Source: Paraburkholderia caffeinilytica (GTDB lineage: Bacteria > Pseudomonadota > Gammaproteobacteria > Burkholderiales > Burkholderiaceae). From it: a stretch of DNA of 64,000 nt. A program made the translations under genes and the position numbers. The notes under the pieces were generated by a model. It saw nothing but the letters and a program-made list of their open reading frames with translations. It did no database searches and had not been told where the DNA came from. Positions 16,597-25,253 of this stretch are shown piece by piece; positions within the stretch are counted from its first letter, which is position 1; each line of letters starts with the position of its first letter. The stretch is from positions 2,170,001-2,234,000 of the forward strand of contig NZ_CP031466.1 in NCBI RefSeq assembly GCF_003368325.1, given 5' to 3'.

Positions 16597-18387
16597 ATGA
16601 TCCAGAAGAAGAAATCGCAGCCTCACGATCCGTACGCACCCGTCGCGAAGAACCCGTTGCTGGCCGCGCGCCTGCCGATGTGGCGCTCGAAACTTGTCGT
16701 CCTGCTGGTGTTCGGCGCGTTCGCGTCGCTGGCGGCGCGCGCGTTCTGGGTGCAGGTGGTCAATCAGGACTTCTATGTCGATCAGGGACAAAAACGCTAT
16801 CAGCGCACGCTCGAACTCGACGCGACGCGCGGGCGCATTGTCGACCGCAATGGCTCGATGCTCGCCGTCAGCCTCGCGACCTACGAAATCTGGGCCTCCC
16901 CCAAGCTGCTCGACGAAGCCTCGTTCGCGCCGCTCTCGAAGCTGCTGGACCTGCCGCTGGCGGAGCTCCGCAGGCGTCTGAACGGCGACAAAACCTTCGT
17001 GCTGCTCAAGCGCCAGGTGGACGCCAACACCGCCGGTCACCTCAACAAACTGGGCCTCGCCGGCATCACGCAGATCGCGGATTCGAAGCGCTTTTATCCC
17101 GAAGGCGAATCGGCGGCGCACGTGGTCGGCTTCACGGATATCGAGGACAACGGCCAGGAGGGCGTCGAGCTCGCCGCCAACGAACAGCTGCTCGGCGTGC
17201 CGGGCCAGCGCGAGGTGATCCGCGACCGCCTCGGCCGGGTAGTGTCCGAGACCCGGCCGCTCGTGCCCGCGCAGAACGGCGACACCATCCATCTGACGAT
17301 CGACCGGCGCATTCAGCAACTCGCCTACGCGCAACTGAAGGACGCCATCGCCAGAAATCGCGCCGAAGCCGGCAGCGTGGTCGTGCTCGATGCGCGCAAC
17401 GGCGAGATTCTCGCGCTCGCCAACTATCCGAGCTTCGATCCGAACGACCGCGCGCGTCTCACCGGACGGCAACTGCGCAATCGCGCGGTTGTCGATACGT
17501 TCGAGCCCGGCTCGACGATCAAGCCGGTCGTCGTCGCGCTGTCGATCGACGAGGGCAAGGTGCGTCCGCAAAGCATCATCGATACCGCGCCGGGCTGGTA
17601 CAAGATCGGCCCGGCGGTGATTCACGACACGTCGAATCACGGTGCGATGACCGTCTCCGAAGCCGTGCAGAAGTCGAGCAATATCGCGCTCGCCAAGCTC
17701 GCGCTGAATCTGCCCGCCGAAAAGATCTGGAACAAGTATCAGGAATACGGGCTTGGATTAAGGCCCGAGTTGACCTTTCCGGGTGTCGCGTCGGGCAAGG
17801 TGCGTCCGTACAAACGCTGGCGTCCGATCGAACAGGCGACGATGGCGTATGGCTACGGCTTGTCCACTTCGTTGCTGCAGATCGCACAGGTTTATACCGC
17901 CTATGCCGGCAACGGCACCCTGCATCATGTGAGCCTGTTGCGTAGTGACGGAAATGCGGACGGAAATGCGAACGGACGTGCGAACGGGAGCGCAGGTGCG
18001 GGTGCAAGTGCAGGTGCGACCGTCGCAGCACAGTCTGCCGACAAGGGCCACGCGGTCACAACGCCCGCCACCGCGCGCGCGATCCGCTCGATGCTCGAAT
18101 TGGCCACCGGCCCTGGCGGCACAGGGCGCGCGGCGGCGGTGGAAGGCTACCGGATCGGCGGAAAAACCGGCACGGCGCGCAAACAGGTCGGCGCGACTTA
18201 CGCGAAAAACCGTTACCGCGCCCTGTTTGTCGGCATGGCGCCGATGAGCGATCCGCGGCTGATCGTCGCCGTGATGATCGACGACCCGGCCGGCAAGGCA
18301 TTCTATGGGGGGACGGTGGCCGGGCCGGTGTTCGGCGCGGTGACGGGTGGCGCGCTGCAATTGCTGGGGGTGCCGCCGGACGCATGA
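16597..18387 (+). CDS. FtsI/PBP2-like peptidoglycan D,D-transpeptidase (class B PBP)
   Basis: A 596-residue class B penicillin-binding protein. A membrane anchor (about residues 30-50) is followed by the dimerisation domain starting at ATRGRIVDRNG, and the transpeptidase domain with SxxK at Ser306 (GSTIKP), SxN at Ser360 (KSSNIAL) and KTG at Lys523 (GGKTGTARK). It cross-links septal or side-wall peptidoglycan in the periplasm. It lies alone, with no mraY, murE or ftsW, so it is a paralogue outside the division cluster. An unusual insertion of about 30 residues rich in Gly, Ala, Asn and Asp (bases about 17945-18030) sits between SxN and KTG. Confidence 0.9.
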   Translation: MIQKKKSQPHDPYAPVAKNPLLAARLPMWRSKLVVLLVFGAFASLAARAFWVQVVNQDFYVDQGQKRYQRTLELDATRGRIVDRNGSMLAVSLATYEIWASPKLLDEASFAPLSKLLDLPLAELRRRLNGDKTFVLLKRQVDANTAGHLNKLGLAGITQIADSKRFYPEGESAAHVVGFTDIEDNGQEGVELAANEQLLGVPGQREVIRDRLGRVVSETRPLVPAQNGDTIHLTIDRRIQQLAYAQLKDAIARNRAEAGSVVVLDARNGEILALANYPSFDPNDRARLTGRQLRNRAVVDTFEPGSTIKPVVVALSIDEGKVRPQSIIDTAPGWYKIGPAVIHDTSNHGAMTVSEAVQKSSNIALAKLALNLPAEKIWNKYQEYGLGLRPELTFPGVASGKVRPYKRWRPIEQATMAYGYGLSTSLLQIAQVYTAYAGNGTLHHVSLLRSDGNADGNANGRANGSAGAGASAGATVAAQSADKGHAVTTPATARAIRSMLELATGPGGTGRAAAVEGYRIGGKTGTARKQVGATYAKNRYRALFVGMAPMSDPRLIVAVMIDDPAGKAFYGGTVAGPVFGAVTGGALQLLGVPPDA

Positions 18388-18434
18388 GGCCCCGTGGCTC
18401 CGTGAATCGCGCCGCACCCTTCCTGCTGCGACGG

Positions 18435-19551
18435 TTAGCGTGGCGCGTTGTCGCTGCCCGCTTTCGCCATCGCCTCGATGCGATTGCGGCCATTGCGTTT
18501 GGCCTGGTACATCGCCCGGTCGGCCTCTTCCATCATCGCGTGGCCGTGCGCGGCCGCGTCCGCCGGCGCACCGGTAATCGTGCGCGCCGCCACGCCGATC
18601 GACACGGTCAACGCGATGCGTTCACCGCGATCGTCCTGCAAATCCAGCTTCTCGACAGCCAGCCGCACGCGCTCGGCGACCGTCAGCGCATCGGCCCGAT
18701 CGCCTTGCAGCAGCGCGGTGAACTCTTCGCCACCGTAGCGCGCCACGGTATCGCCCAGCCGTACCTGCTGCCGCACGCAGGCCGCCACCGCTGCCAGCGC
18801 GCGGTCGCCGGTCTGATGTCCGTAGGTGTCGTTGATCCGCTTGAAGCTGTCGATATCGATGAAAAGACACGCAACCGGCACGCCATACCGGACGGCGCGC
18901 ATGATTTCCTCGCGCAGCCGTTCATCGAAATAGCGGCGATTGGCGAGGCCGGTCAGCGAATCGGTCATCCCGAGTTGCTTGAGCCGCTCGCGATGCGCGA
19001 CATTGTCGAGGCTCGCCGTGACGATGCTTGCAAAGCGCTCCAGGATATCCGTGGCCATGCCTTCGGCGAAACGCCCCGGGTCATCGCTGCACAGGCAAAG
19101 ATAGCCGCTGACGGTGCCGCCGGCGGCGAGCGGCAGCAAAATCGCGCTCGCCGGTCGGTTAGCGTCGCCGAAGAAGGCGCGTCGCGCCGTTTCATCCAGC
19201 TGGCCGAGCTTGCCCAGCCACGGCCGTCCTTCGTCGCACAGACCAAGGGCGGCGAGCCCCCCTTCACGCGACGTTTTCAGATTGGGTTGGTCGAGCGCGT
19301 CCAGCGTGCCCGGATCGAGCAGTTCGAGCAGCATCGGCGCGCGGTCGTCGAGCCACAACGTCACGCTCGCCAGCGAGAATTCCTGCGGCAAATGGCTGAA
19401 CAGCGTGTCGAGAAACGACGCGAAATCCTGCGCGCCGATCAATCTCAACTCGACGTTCTGAAAGCGGCGCAGCGTGCGCTCGTTGTGCTGCACGGTATCG
19501 ACGAGCGAGCGCAGGCGGTCTGAAAGCGGCGTTTGAGCGAGATTCGTCACG
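18435..19551 (-). CDS. Diguanylate cyclase with N-terminal DUF484/GAF-like domain
   Basis: The C-terminal half is a GGDEF domain: the active site is GGEEF (bases 18721-18735), preceded by DIDSFKRINDTYGH. An inhibitory RxxD site (RLGD) lies exactly five residues before GGEEF. This predicts active cyclic-di-GMP synthesis with product inhibition. The N-terminal ~200 residues resemble DUF484 (RLIGAQDFASFLDTLF), a GAF-like sensor fold. Start is uncertain: I prefer the GTG at 19551, giving 371 residues, because upstream sequence (to a TTG at 19730) is not family-like. No phosphodiesterase is nearby. Confidence 0.85.
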
Positions 19552-19910
19552 TTATCGATGCGGGCCCGGAGGCGAAGCGGGGTCGGCGGCCCCAACCGCT
19601 GTAATAACGGCTGATTCCGCGCGGTCTTGAGGGCTGGATCATCACGCAAGCAAAACAGCGCGCTAAGGGAGCGGTGATCGGGACAGGTAACCGGACAGAT
19701 ACCGGCACAGATAACGGGCCAATCAGGCAAAGGAATCAGCCGCGGGAAGTTTAAGTGCGATCTTAAGTTTGGCTTAATTCTTACCTGTAACTATGGCGTC
19801 CAACATCCCCTGTTGAGCCGCCAGAACATCGGCGGCGCTTTTTTTCTCTCAAGGGATGTCGCCGACGCGCCGATAGATGGACAGCATGCCTGCGAAGAAG
19901 GAGTCAAACG
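19552..19910. other. Divergent intergenic region
   Basis: About 360 bp between the diguanylate cyclase start and the small gene at 19911. It includes an AT-rich putative promoter area (19750-19795) and the terminator at 19815-19845. No gene is supported, although ATGGCGTCCAACATCCCC followed by TGA at 19793 could be a six-codon leader. Confidence 0.4.
19815..19845 (+). terminator. Rho-independent terminator upstream of a small gene
   Basis: GCCGCC (19817-19822) pairs with GGCGGC (19831-19836) and is followed by a run of seven T. No plus-strand gene ends nearby, so it may end a short RNA or act as an attenuator for the gene at 19911. Confidence 0.7.
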
Positions 19911-20168
19911 ATGGTGGAAGACACGGTATTCGAGCATCTGCGCGCGATGCCCGGCAACGAATGGGTGCGCCAGATCCATTCGTGCAAGGTCTCGGACCCC
20001 TTGCAACCCCCTTGGGGACGCTCGTACAGACTCGTCGAATGGACCATGAAGCACACCCCCGAATCGAGCCGCCGTGTGGTGCCAGCGGAAAGCACGCCAC
20101 TCGAAATCGCTCAGGCAGTCGTGTCGCACATTCCGGGGCGCCGCTTCTGCCAGCATGGCGACGATTGA
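19911..20168 (+). CDS. Hypothetical 85-residue protein
   Basis: The ATG is preceded by GAAGGAG at ideal spacing (19898-19904), which is the main support. The protein is soluble, begins MVEDTVFEHLRAMPG and ends with two cysteine/histidine-containing residues near RRFCQHGDD. I recognise no family. An antisense frame of 130 residues covers the same bases but has no ribosome binding site. It lies between a terminator and the convergent GST gene. Confidence 0.6.
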   Translation: MVEDTVFEHLRAMPGNEWVRQIHSCKVSDPLQPPWGRSYRLVEWTMKHTPESSRRVVPAESTPLEIAQAVVSHIPGRRFCQHGDD

Positions 20169-20190
20169 TCGCGCAGCCGGCAACCCGCCC

Positions 20191-20829
20191 TCAGTTTTTC
20201 ACGCGCTTCGCTACTTCTTCCTGAAACAGGGCGAATTCTTCCCCTGCGGCTTTTGCGACACTCGGCCGCTGCATCAGTCGCTTGTAGTAACCCGCAACCG
20301 CCGGCCATTGCGACAGATCGATGCCGCCATACGATGCCCAGTTCAACACGGTGACCAGATACGCGTCGCCCACGCTGAACGCGTCGAGCAGATACTCGCT
20401 TTGCGCCAGATGATCTTGCAGAACGCCTAGCCGCAACGCGGCCTTGTCGCGCGCATAGCGCTTCACGTCTTCAGGCGCGCGCGCATCGAGCAGCGGCACG
20501 AACACCGCCTTGTGCAACTCCGTGCTGATGAAACCCAGCCATTGCTGCAACCGCGCGCGCTGTGCCGTGCCCGTGGCAGGCGCAAGCCGTGCGGCCGGAA
20601 AATGATCGGCCACATACGGCAGGACCGCCGTGTTTTCGGTCAACAGCCAGCCTTCGTCCGTGCGTAGCACCGGCACCTGCCCGAGCGGACTGATCGGATA
20701 GAAGTCCGAGCCGTCCGGCAACTGTTTCGACTTCGTGTCGACCTGAATATATCGAGCCTGTGCCCCCGCCTCATACAACGCGATTCGGGTGGTCATTGAG
20801 CAGGCGAGCGGCGAGAAGTACAGATCCAT
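20191..20829 (-). CDS. Glutathione S-transferase family protein
   Basis: A 212-residue protein of normal GST length. The N-terminal thioredoxin-like half opens MDLYFSPLACSMTTRIAL, with the active-site Ser/Cys region at residues 6-11, cis-Pro context GQVPVL and TENTAVLPY for glutathione binding. The helical C-terminal half ends near residue 205. It transfers glutathione to electrophiles, or may isomerise them. AGGAG precedes the ATG at 20829; a longer frame extends through the divergent regulator gene and is spurious. The TetR gene next door probably represses it. Confidence 0.9.
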   Translation of the reverse strand: MDLYFSPLACSMTTRIALYEAGAQARYIQVDTKSKQLPDGSDFYPISPLGQVPVLRTDEGWLLTENTAVLPYVADHFPAARLAPATGTAQRARLQQWLGFISTELHKAVFVPLLDARAPEDVKRYARDKAALRLGVLQDHLAQSEYLLDAFSVGDAYLVTVLNWASYGGIDLSQWPAVAGYYKRLMQRPSVAKAAGEEFALFQEEVAKRVKN

Positions 20830-20861
20830 GGGGAAGTCTCCTGTCGTTAATGTTTTTGTAC

Positions 20862-20874
20862 TATATTGCATATA
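20862..20874. promoter_or_regulatory. Candidate TetR operator between GST and tetR genes
   Basis: TATATTGCATATA is a near-perfect 13-bp palindrome in the 66-bp gap between the two divergent start codons. Position and symmetry fit an autoregulatory operator. Confidence 0.5.
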
Positions 20875-20895
20875 AATCACTTCCACCATATTTTT

Positions 20896-21576
20896 ATGCC
20901 GACCAGTACAAAAAAAGAAGTCCGCCCTCGCGGCCGTCCACGTGCCTATGATTCCGACCAGGCGCTCGCCGATGCAACAGACGTGTTCTGGCGCAGCGGC
21001 TATGCGGGCACCTCGCTGGATCAATTGAGCGCCGCGACCGGTATGAACCGCCCGAGCCTGTACGGCGCGTTCGGCGACAAACATGCGTTGTATCTGACCA
21101 CGCTCGAACGTTATATCGAGGCCGGCCGACTCGCGATGGTTCATGCGCTCGGCGAAGACCTGCCATTGCCGCAAGCCCTGCTGCGCGTTTATGACGGCGC
21201 GCTCGCGTGGTACCTGCCCGCCGACCGCGATCCGCTCGGCTGCTTCATGATCGGCACCGCCACGGTCGAAGCGGGGGATGACGCCGAAGTCCGCGCGATG
21301 CTTGCCGAGGGACTGCGCACCTACGACAAGGCCTTCGAGAAACGTCTCAAGCTGGCCCAGGCCGCGGGCGAACTGCCCGCCGATGCGCAACTGCCCCTCC
21401 TCGCGAAGATCGCGTCGGCGATTTTGCATAGCCTCGCGCTGCGCGCCCGCGCGGGCGATTCGCGCGCGTCGCTGCGGGCGATGGCAGTGGCGGGCGTGGC
21501 GTTGATATGCGGCAGTACTGGCGAGTCGCCTGTGCCGGCACCAGGCAAAGCTGCAGCGAAGGGACGGGGACGCTAG
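20896..21576 (+). CDS. TetR-family transcriptional regulator
   Basis: A 226-residue regulator. After a basic start (RPRGRPRAYDSDQAL), the helix-turn-helix reads YAGTSLDQLSAATGMNRPSLYGAFGDKHALY, typical of the TetR/AcrR group. The rest is the variable ligand-binding domain with a C-terminal low-complexity tail of Pro, Ala, Gly and Lys. It is divergent from the GST gene. It likely represses that gene until a small electrophile or drug is bound. The ATG at 20896 was chosen over one 30 bp upstream because it abuts the basic arm and leaves the operator untranslated. Confidence 0.88.
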   Translation: MPTSTKKEVRPRGRPRAYDSDQALADATDVFWRSGYAGTSLDQLSAATGMNRPSLYGAFGDKHALYLTTLERYIEAGRLAMVHALGEDLPLPQALLRVYDGALAWYLPADRDPLGCFMIGTATVEAGDDAEVRAMLAEGLRTYDKAFEKRLKLAQAAGELPADAQLPLLAKIASAILHSLALRARAGDSRASLRAMAVAGVALICGSTGESPVPAPGKAAAKGRGR

Positions 21577-21657
21577 GCGGCAAGTGGTTCGCTCGCGTTG
21601 TTCGGTTTCGGCTCAGTCACCGCGCGCGACGCGTTGCCGTGAAAAAGACGGGCTATA

Positions 21658-21673
21658 CTGTATGCATATACAG
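21658..21673. promoter_or_regulatory. LexA (SOS) box upstream of a small unknown gene
   Basis: CTGTATGCATATACAG matches CTGT-N8-ACAG with an AT-rich core, close to the enterobacterial optimum. It ends 17 bp before the start codon and overlaps a TATACT-like promoter element. Confidence 0.85.
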
Positions 21674-21690
21674 TACTTTTCGTCTGAACA

Positions 21691-22059
21691 ATGCGCCTCC
21701 CTCCCTTCGATCCTCCCACGCTCGCCGAACTGCGCGCCTGGTGGCGCACGCGAGACGAGCAAGCCGTCCAGCGGCTCATTCTCGAGATCCAACGTCAACG
21801 GCTCACGCTGCTGGAGTTGCGCAGCCTGATCGACAGCGGCGTCCAGCAGGCGCGCGCCGCCGACCGCACGCTGGTCGAACGCGGCGAACCATTAATGACG
21901 TTACGCATACGGATCGCGCAGGAAGTGCTGCGCGTGGGCGATATCGACGACACGCGGCAGATCAGCCGCGCCGAACAGGAGAGACTCGCCGTGCGCACGC
22001 AGGGCCAGATGGAATACGCACGCGAAGGCCGCCTGAGGCGGCAGCGCCGGAATATCTAG
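21691..22059 (+). CDS. Putative SOS-induced protein of unknown function
   Basis: A 122-residue, highly charged protein rich in Arg, Glu, Gln and Leu, predicted to be mostly helical, with no signal peptide or membrane segment. It begins MRLPPFDPPTLAELRAWW and ends in a basic tail RRQRRN. I recognise no domain. The LexA box 17 bp upstream makes it an SOS candidate, and its helical, Arg-rich character would suit a small nucleic-acid- or protein-binding modulator, but that is inference. It is monocistronic, followed by a convergent exporter gene. Confidence 0.72.
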   Translation: MRLPPFDPPTLAELRAWWRTRDEQAVQRLILEIQRQRLTLLELRSLIDSGVQQARAADRTLVERGEPLMTLRIRIAQEVLRVGDIDDTRQISRAEQERLAVRTQGQMEYAREGRLRRQRRNI

Positions 22060-22130
22060 ATCGCGCGTGCCGGCGTGTTTCCGCACGCGCGAACCGGAAA
22101 ACGGCACGCGGCCGGGTCGGTGCCGCCGCT

Positions 22131-22757
22131 TCAGCGTGTTTGCGTCGCGACGCGCAGGCCGAGCGAAATGAACAGCACGCCGATGATCTTGTTTTGCCAG
22201 CGGCCAAGCCATGTCAGGCGCTTGACGAGCTTGCCCAGCGGACGAATGGTCAGCACGATCAGCGTCGTATAAAGCGCGCTCATGCCGACGAAGATCAGTC
22301 CGAGCGTCGTGAACTGCAGAAACGAGGAGCCGTGCTCGGGGCGAACGAACTGCGGCAGGAACGCGAGGAAAAACAGCGCGGTCTTGGGGTTCAATACTTC
22401 GGCGGGGATCGCCTGCAAGAAGGCCTTGGAAGCGGAGACCGGCGCGACAGCCGGCAAATGCGCGCTCGCCTGCTTTTCGCGCAAGGCGCGAATCCCCAGA
22501 TAGACGAGATAGGCGGCGCCGACGAATTTCACGGCGTTGAAAGCCAGTGCCGACGTCATCAATATGGCCGACAGGCCAACCGATGCGCCTAACGTGTGTA
22601 TGAAATCGCCAACGGCGATGCCGAGACCGGTGAGTATGCCGGCCTTGCGCCCACCATGCACCGTGCGGGTCAAGACCAGCAGCACGGCCGGACCGGGAAT
22701 CAGAAAGAGCCCCAGCACAACGGCAACGAAGGTTCCCAGCGTGGAAAGATCAAGCAT
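22131..22757 (-). CDS. LysE/RhtB-family amino-acid exporter
   Basis: A 208-residue inner-membrane protein with about six hydrophobic segments. The N-terminal LFLIPGPAVLLVLTRT and mid-protein AEVLNPKTALFFLAFLPQF are the conserved RhtB motifs. The family exports homoserine, threonine, leucine or similar compounds; the substrate is unknown. It is divergent from the yigZ gene. Confidence 0.9.
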   Translation of the reverse strand: MLDLSTLGTFVAVVLGLFLIPGPAVLLVLTRTVHGGRKAGILTGLGIAVGDFIHTLGASVGLSAILMTSALAFNAVKFVGAAYLVYLGIRALREKQASAHLPAVAPVSASKAFLQAIPAEVLNPKTALFFLAFLPQFVRPEHGSSFLQFTTLGLIFVGMSALYTTLIVLTIRPLGKLVKRLTWLGRWQNKIIGVLFISLGLRVATQTR

Positions 22758-22922
22758 GTCGTCTCCTTTGTGGCGCGCCCGGTTCAGCGGACAGGCACGC
22801 GTTCAGCGGACGATTGTAGATCGTTCGACGATTCCCCGCCGACGATCCGTTACCATTGCAGGCACAGGGCCGCATGCGCTCCCCATGCGGCCCACATTTT
22901 TTCATCCATTGAAGTCTTTGCC

Positions 22923-23507
22923 TTGCCCACCTTTACCTTGCCCGCACCGCTCTGTGCGGAACTCGAAATCCGCAAGAGCCGTTTCATTGCGCACGCGATA
23001 CCGGTCGCCGATCGCGACGCCGCGATGGCCGAGTTGCGGCGTCTGCGCGACGAACATCCTGGCGCGACGCATGTGTGCTGGGCGCTGCTGGCAGGTGGCC
23101 AGTCGGGCATGTCCGACGACGGCGAGCCATCCGGAACCGCGGGCCGGCCCATTCTCGAAGTGCTGCGGCATCATGATCTGGACGGCGTGCTGGCCGCCGT
23201 CGTGCGGTACTACGGCGGCGTGAAGCTGGGCGCCGGCGGGTTGGTGCGGGCGTATACCGACGCGATTGCTTCGGCTCTATTGGACGCACCGCGGGTGGAG
23301 CGGATTGCTCAGGTCACGCTGATCGTCGAAGTGAGCTACGCCGATGAAGCGAAGGTGCGGAGATGGATCGAGGCCGAAGCTTACGGACTCGTGGACAGTG
23401 CCTACGGGATGCTGGTGAAGATGACCGTCCGGCTGCCCGCCAACGCGGTAGACGATGCCAGACTGGCTCTGGTGGACATGACTCAGGGGAAAGCCGGTTT
23501 CTTTTGA
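22923..23507 (+). CDS. yigZ: YigZ/IMPACT-family protein
   Basis: A 194-residue protein of the UPF0029 (Impact N-terminal) family. The conserved ELEIRKSRFIAHA, GMSDDGEPSGTAGRP and VVRYYGGVKLGAGGLVRAY motifs are all present, followed by the DUF1949 domain. Bacterial members are suggested to bind nucleic acids or act with ribosomes; the precise role is unsettled. No ATG is available in frame near the family N-terminus, so a TTG at 22923 is the likely start. Confidence 0.88.
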   Translation: MPTFTLPAPLCAELEIRKSRFIAHAIPVADRDAAMAELRRLRDEHPGATHVCWALLAGGQSGMSDDGEPSGTAGRPILEVLRHHDLDGVLAAVVRYYGGVKLGAGGLVRAYTDAIASALLDAPRVERIAQVTLIVEVSYADEAKVRRWIEAEAYGLVDSAYGMLVKMTVRLPANAVDDARLALVDMTQGKAGFF

Positions 23508-23738
23508 TCGTGTTGTCCGCTGAGCGGGGCTGTTTCAATTGTCCGGGAATTCCGGACCCTGATCCGGGTAATGACCCAACCAGGAAGAGGCACGGGATCG
23601 GCTCGCTGTTACCATGCTGCTCTGTACCGGGATGACTCAACTTAAAAGGCAATTCCTCTGACCTCGACCGCCGCTTTTTCCAGCACAGCGCCCGAGTCGC
23701 CGCAACAGAGTCCGTCTCTGCGGCCATCGCTCGGTCCC

Positions 23739-24302
23739 TTGCGTCCGGCCCTGAGATCCGCTGTGCTCAAGGGTTGCGGCGTCGTCGCACTGCCGCTGAT
23801 GCTGTCTGCCTGCTCCTGGTCGTGGTTCGGCCTGAATTGCCCACCGCGTGCGGCCGCGCATCCAACCGGCTGGCTCAGCATCGCCCCCGCCAGCGATTTC
23901 GCCTACATGCCGGCGCGCAACGGCCAGGTTTCGCCGAACCGGATCGAAAACACGGGGATGACCGATATCGTGCTAAAAAACGATATCAACGAGACCGTGC
24001 GCAACAGCATTGTCAGCAGCTTGCAGCTCGCCGGTTTTCATCTCACAGAAGGCGGGAAGGTTTTGAGCGGCAGCATCGAGAAGTTCACGGTGGACGACAC
24101 GCGCTCGCCGGCGTCCTGGACGCTGAAAATGCGCTACGTCGTGACCGATGCCGCCACCCGGAAGGTTGTGTTTTCAACCATCAAGACAGTCAGGCAGAAG
24201 GCACCCAAATTCACCAGCTATACGATCGCCATCGAAGACACGGTCAAGCTGAGCGTGGAAGCATTGATCAGCGACCCGGGCTTCGTCAATTCGGTGAATT
24301 GA
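23739..24302 (+). CDS. Putative lipoprotein of unknown function
   Basis: A 187-residue protein whose N-terminus has a lipobox LMLSAC (Cys25), so it is probably a membrane-anchored lipoprotein. Later segments GMTDIVLKNDINETVRNSIVSSLQLAGF and FSTIKTV suggest a YajG-like domain, but this resemblance is weak. The only nearby start in frame is a TTG at 23739. It stands between yigZ and a LysE exporter gene, all on the plus strand, with over 150 bp on each side, so co-transcription is unclear. Confidence 0.75.
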   Translation: MRPALRSAVLKGCGVVALPLMLSACSWSWFGLNCPPRAAAHPTGWLSIAPASDFAYMPARNGQVSPNRIENTGMTDIVLKNDINETVRNSIVSSLQLAGFHLTEGGKVLSGSIEKFTVDDTRSPASWTLKMRYVVTDAATRKVVFSTIKTVRQKAPKFTSYTIAIEDTVKLSVEALISDPGFVNSVN

Positions 24303-24453
24303 ACAGACGGACCGGATCGGCACGGTCCGCCGATTCGCTACAATCGGGGAATGCCGGGGAAAGACAGAATCGGGCAGAGTCGAAGCATCGCCGGCACCTG
24401 CCGTCTCGCGCGCCCGATTCGTCAACCCCGTCCCCTTCTTCGTGCGAGCCGTC

Positions 24454-25077
24454 ATGTCTATCACCGCCTGGCTGTTCTTCCTGCCCGCCTGCTTCGCGAT
24501 CAACCTCGCGCCTGGCCCGAACAATCTTCTATCGATCAACGTCGCCGCGCGTCACGGCTTCATGACGGCTTTCGTCGGCGGCACCGGCCGGTTAGTCGCG
24601 TTCGCGCTGATGCTGGTGTTGGCCGCGACCGGCCTCGCCGTCGTGCTGCACGCATCCGAGTGGTTCTTTCTGGCGATCAAACTGGCCGGCGCCGCGTATC
24701 TGATCTGGCTTGCCATCCAGTTGTGGCGCAGCGACGCTCCGGCCATCGATACGATCCGGCAGGACGACGCGTCGCTCTGGCGGGTTGCGCGGCAGGAATG
24801 TCTCGTGGCGGCGGGCAATCCGAAGGCGATTCTGGTTTTCACCGCATTTTTGCCGCAGTTCGTAGATATCGCCAAACCGATGCTGCCGCAGTTCGCAGTG
24901 CTCGGCGCGAGTTTTCTGGTGCTTGAATGGGTGGCGATCGCGCTGTATTCGTGGGCTGGCATGCACCTTGGCAAGTGGCTGGTTCGCGCCAAGGTTCGGC
25001 GGTGGTTCAATCGCTGCTGTGGGGCGTTTCTTGGGGCGATTGGGGTGAGTTTTTTGCTGGTTAGGCGGGGACAGTAA
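24454..25077 (+). CDS. LysE/RhtB-family exporter (second copy)
   Basis: A 207-residue membrane protein with the family motif NLAPGPNNLLSINVAARHG near the N-terminus and AAGNPKAILVFTAFLPQF in the middle, with about six hydrophobic segments. It is clearly diverged from the LysE-like protein encoded at 22131-22757. Substrate is unknown. The ATG at 24454 fits the family start; an ATG four codons upstream is possible. Confidence 0.9.
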   Translation: MSITAWLFFLPACFAINLAPGPNNLLSINVAARHGFMTAFVGGTGRLVAFALMLVLAATGLAVVLHASEWFFLAIKLAGAAYLIWLAIQLWRSDAPAIDTIRQDDASLWRVARQECLVAAGNPKAILVFTAFLPQFVDIAKPMLPQFAVLGASFLVLEWVAIALYSWAGMHLGKWLVRAKVRRWFNRCCGAFLGAIGVSFLLVRRGQ

Positions 25078-25110
25078 TAGAACCTCTGCAATAACGCCAT
25101 GGAGCGGCGC

Positions 25111-25245
25111 ATGGATAAGATTCAACGTCATCTGAACGCGGCTCTCGCCTTCGTCGCGGGTGAGGCACTCGTCTGTCTCATGCTCCTGACCTCACTGATG
25201 TGCAAGCTGACAGAACGGATCGGCAAATCGCAGCCACCGCGCTAA
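25111..25245 (+). CDS. Possible 44-residue single-pass membrane peptide
   Basis: ATG at 25111 with GGAG nine bases upstream. The peptide has a hydrophobic core (ALAFVAGEALVCLMLLTSLMC) flanked by charged ends. It ends eight bases before the convergent glycosidase stop. No family is recognised, and it could be chance. Confidence 0.35.
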   Translation: MDKIQRHLNAALAFVAGEALVCLMLLTSLMCKLTERIGKSQPPR

Positions 25246-25253
25246 GCTGGCGA

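Noticed and set aside
18384..19523. 379-residue plus-strand frame opposite the diguanylate cyclase
   Set aside because: The minus strand has an intact GGEEF domain with I-site; the plus frame has no family features.
19791..20183. 130-residue minus-strand frame opposite the gene at 19911
   Set aside because: No ribosome binding site, and it crosses the terminator; the plus-strand gene has GAAGGAG at good spacing.
20830..21429. N-terminal extension of the GST gene to 21429
   Set aside because: It would run antisense through the TetR gene and lacks GST-like sequence.
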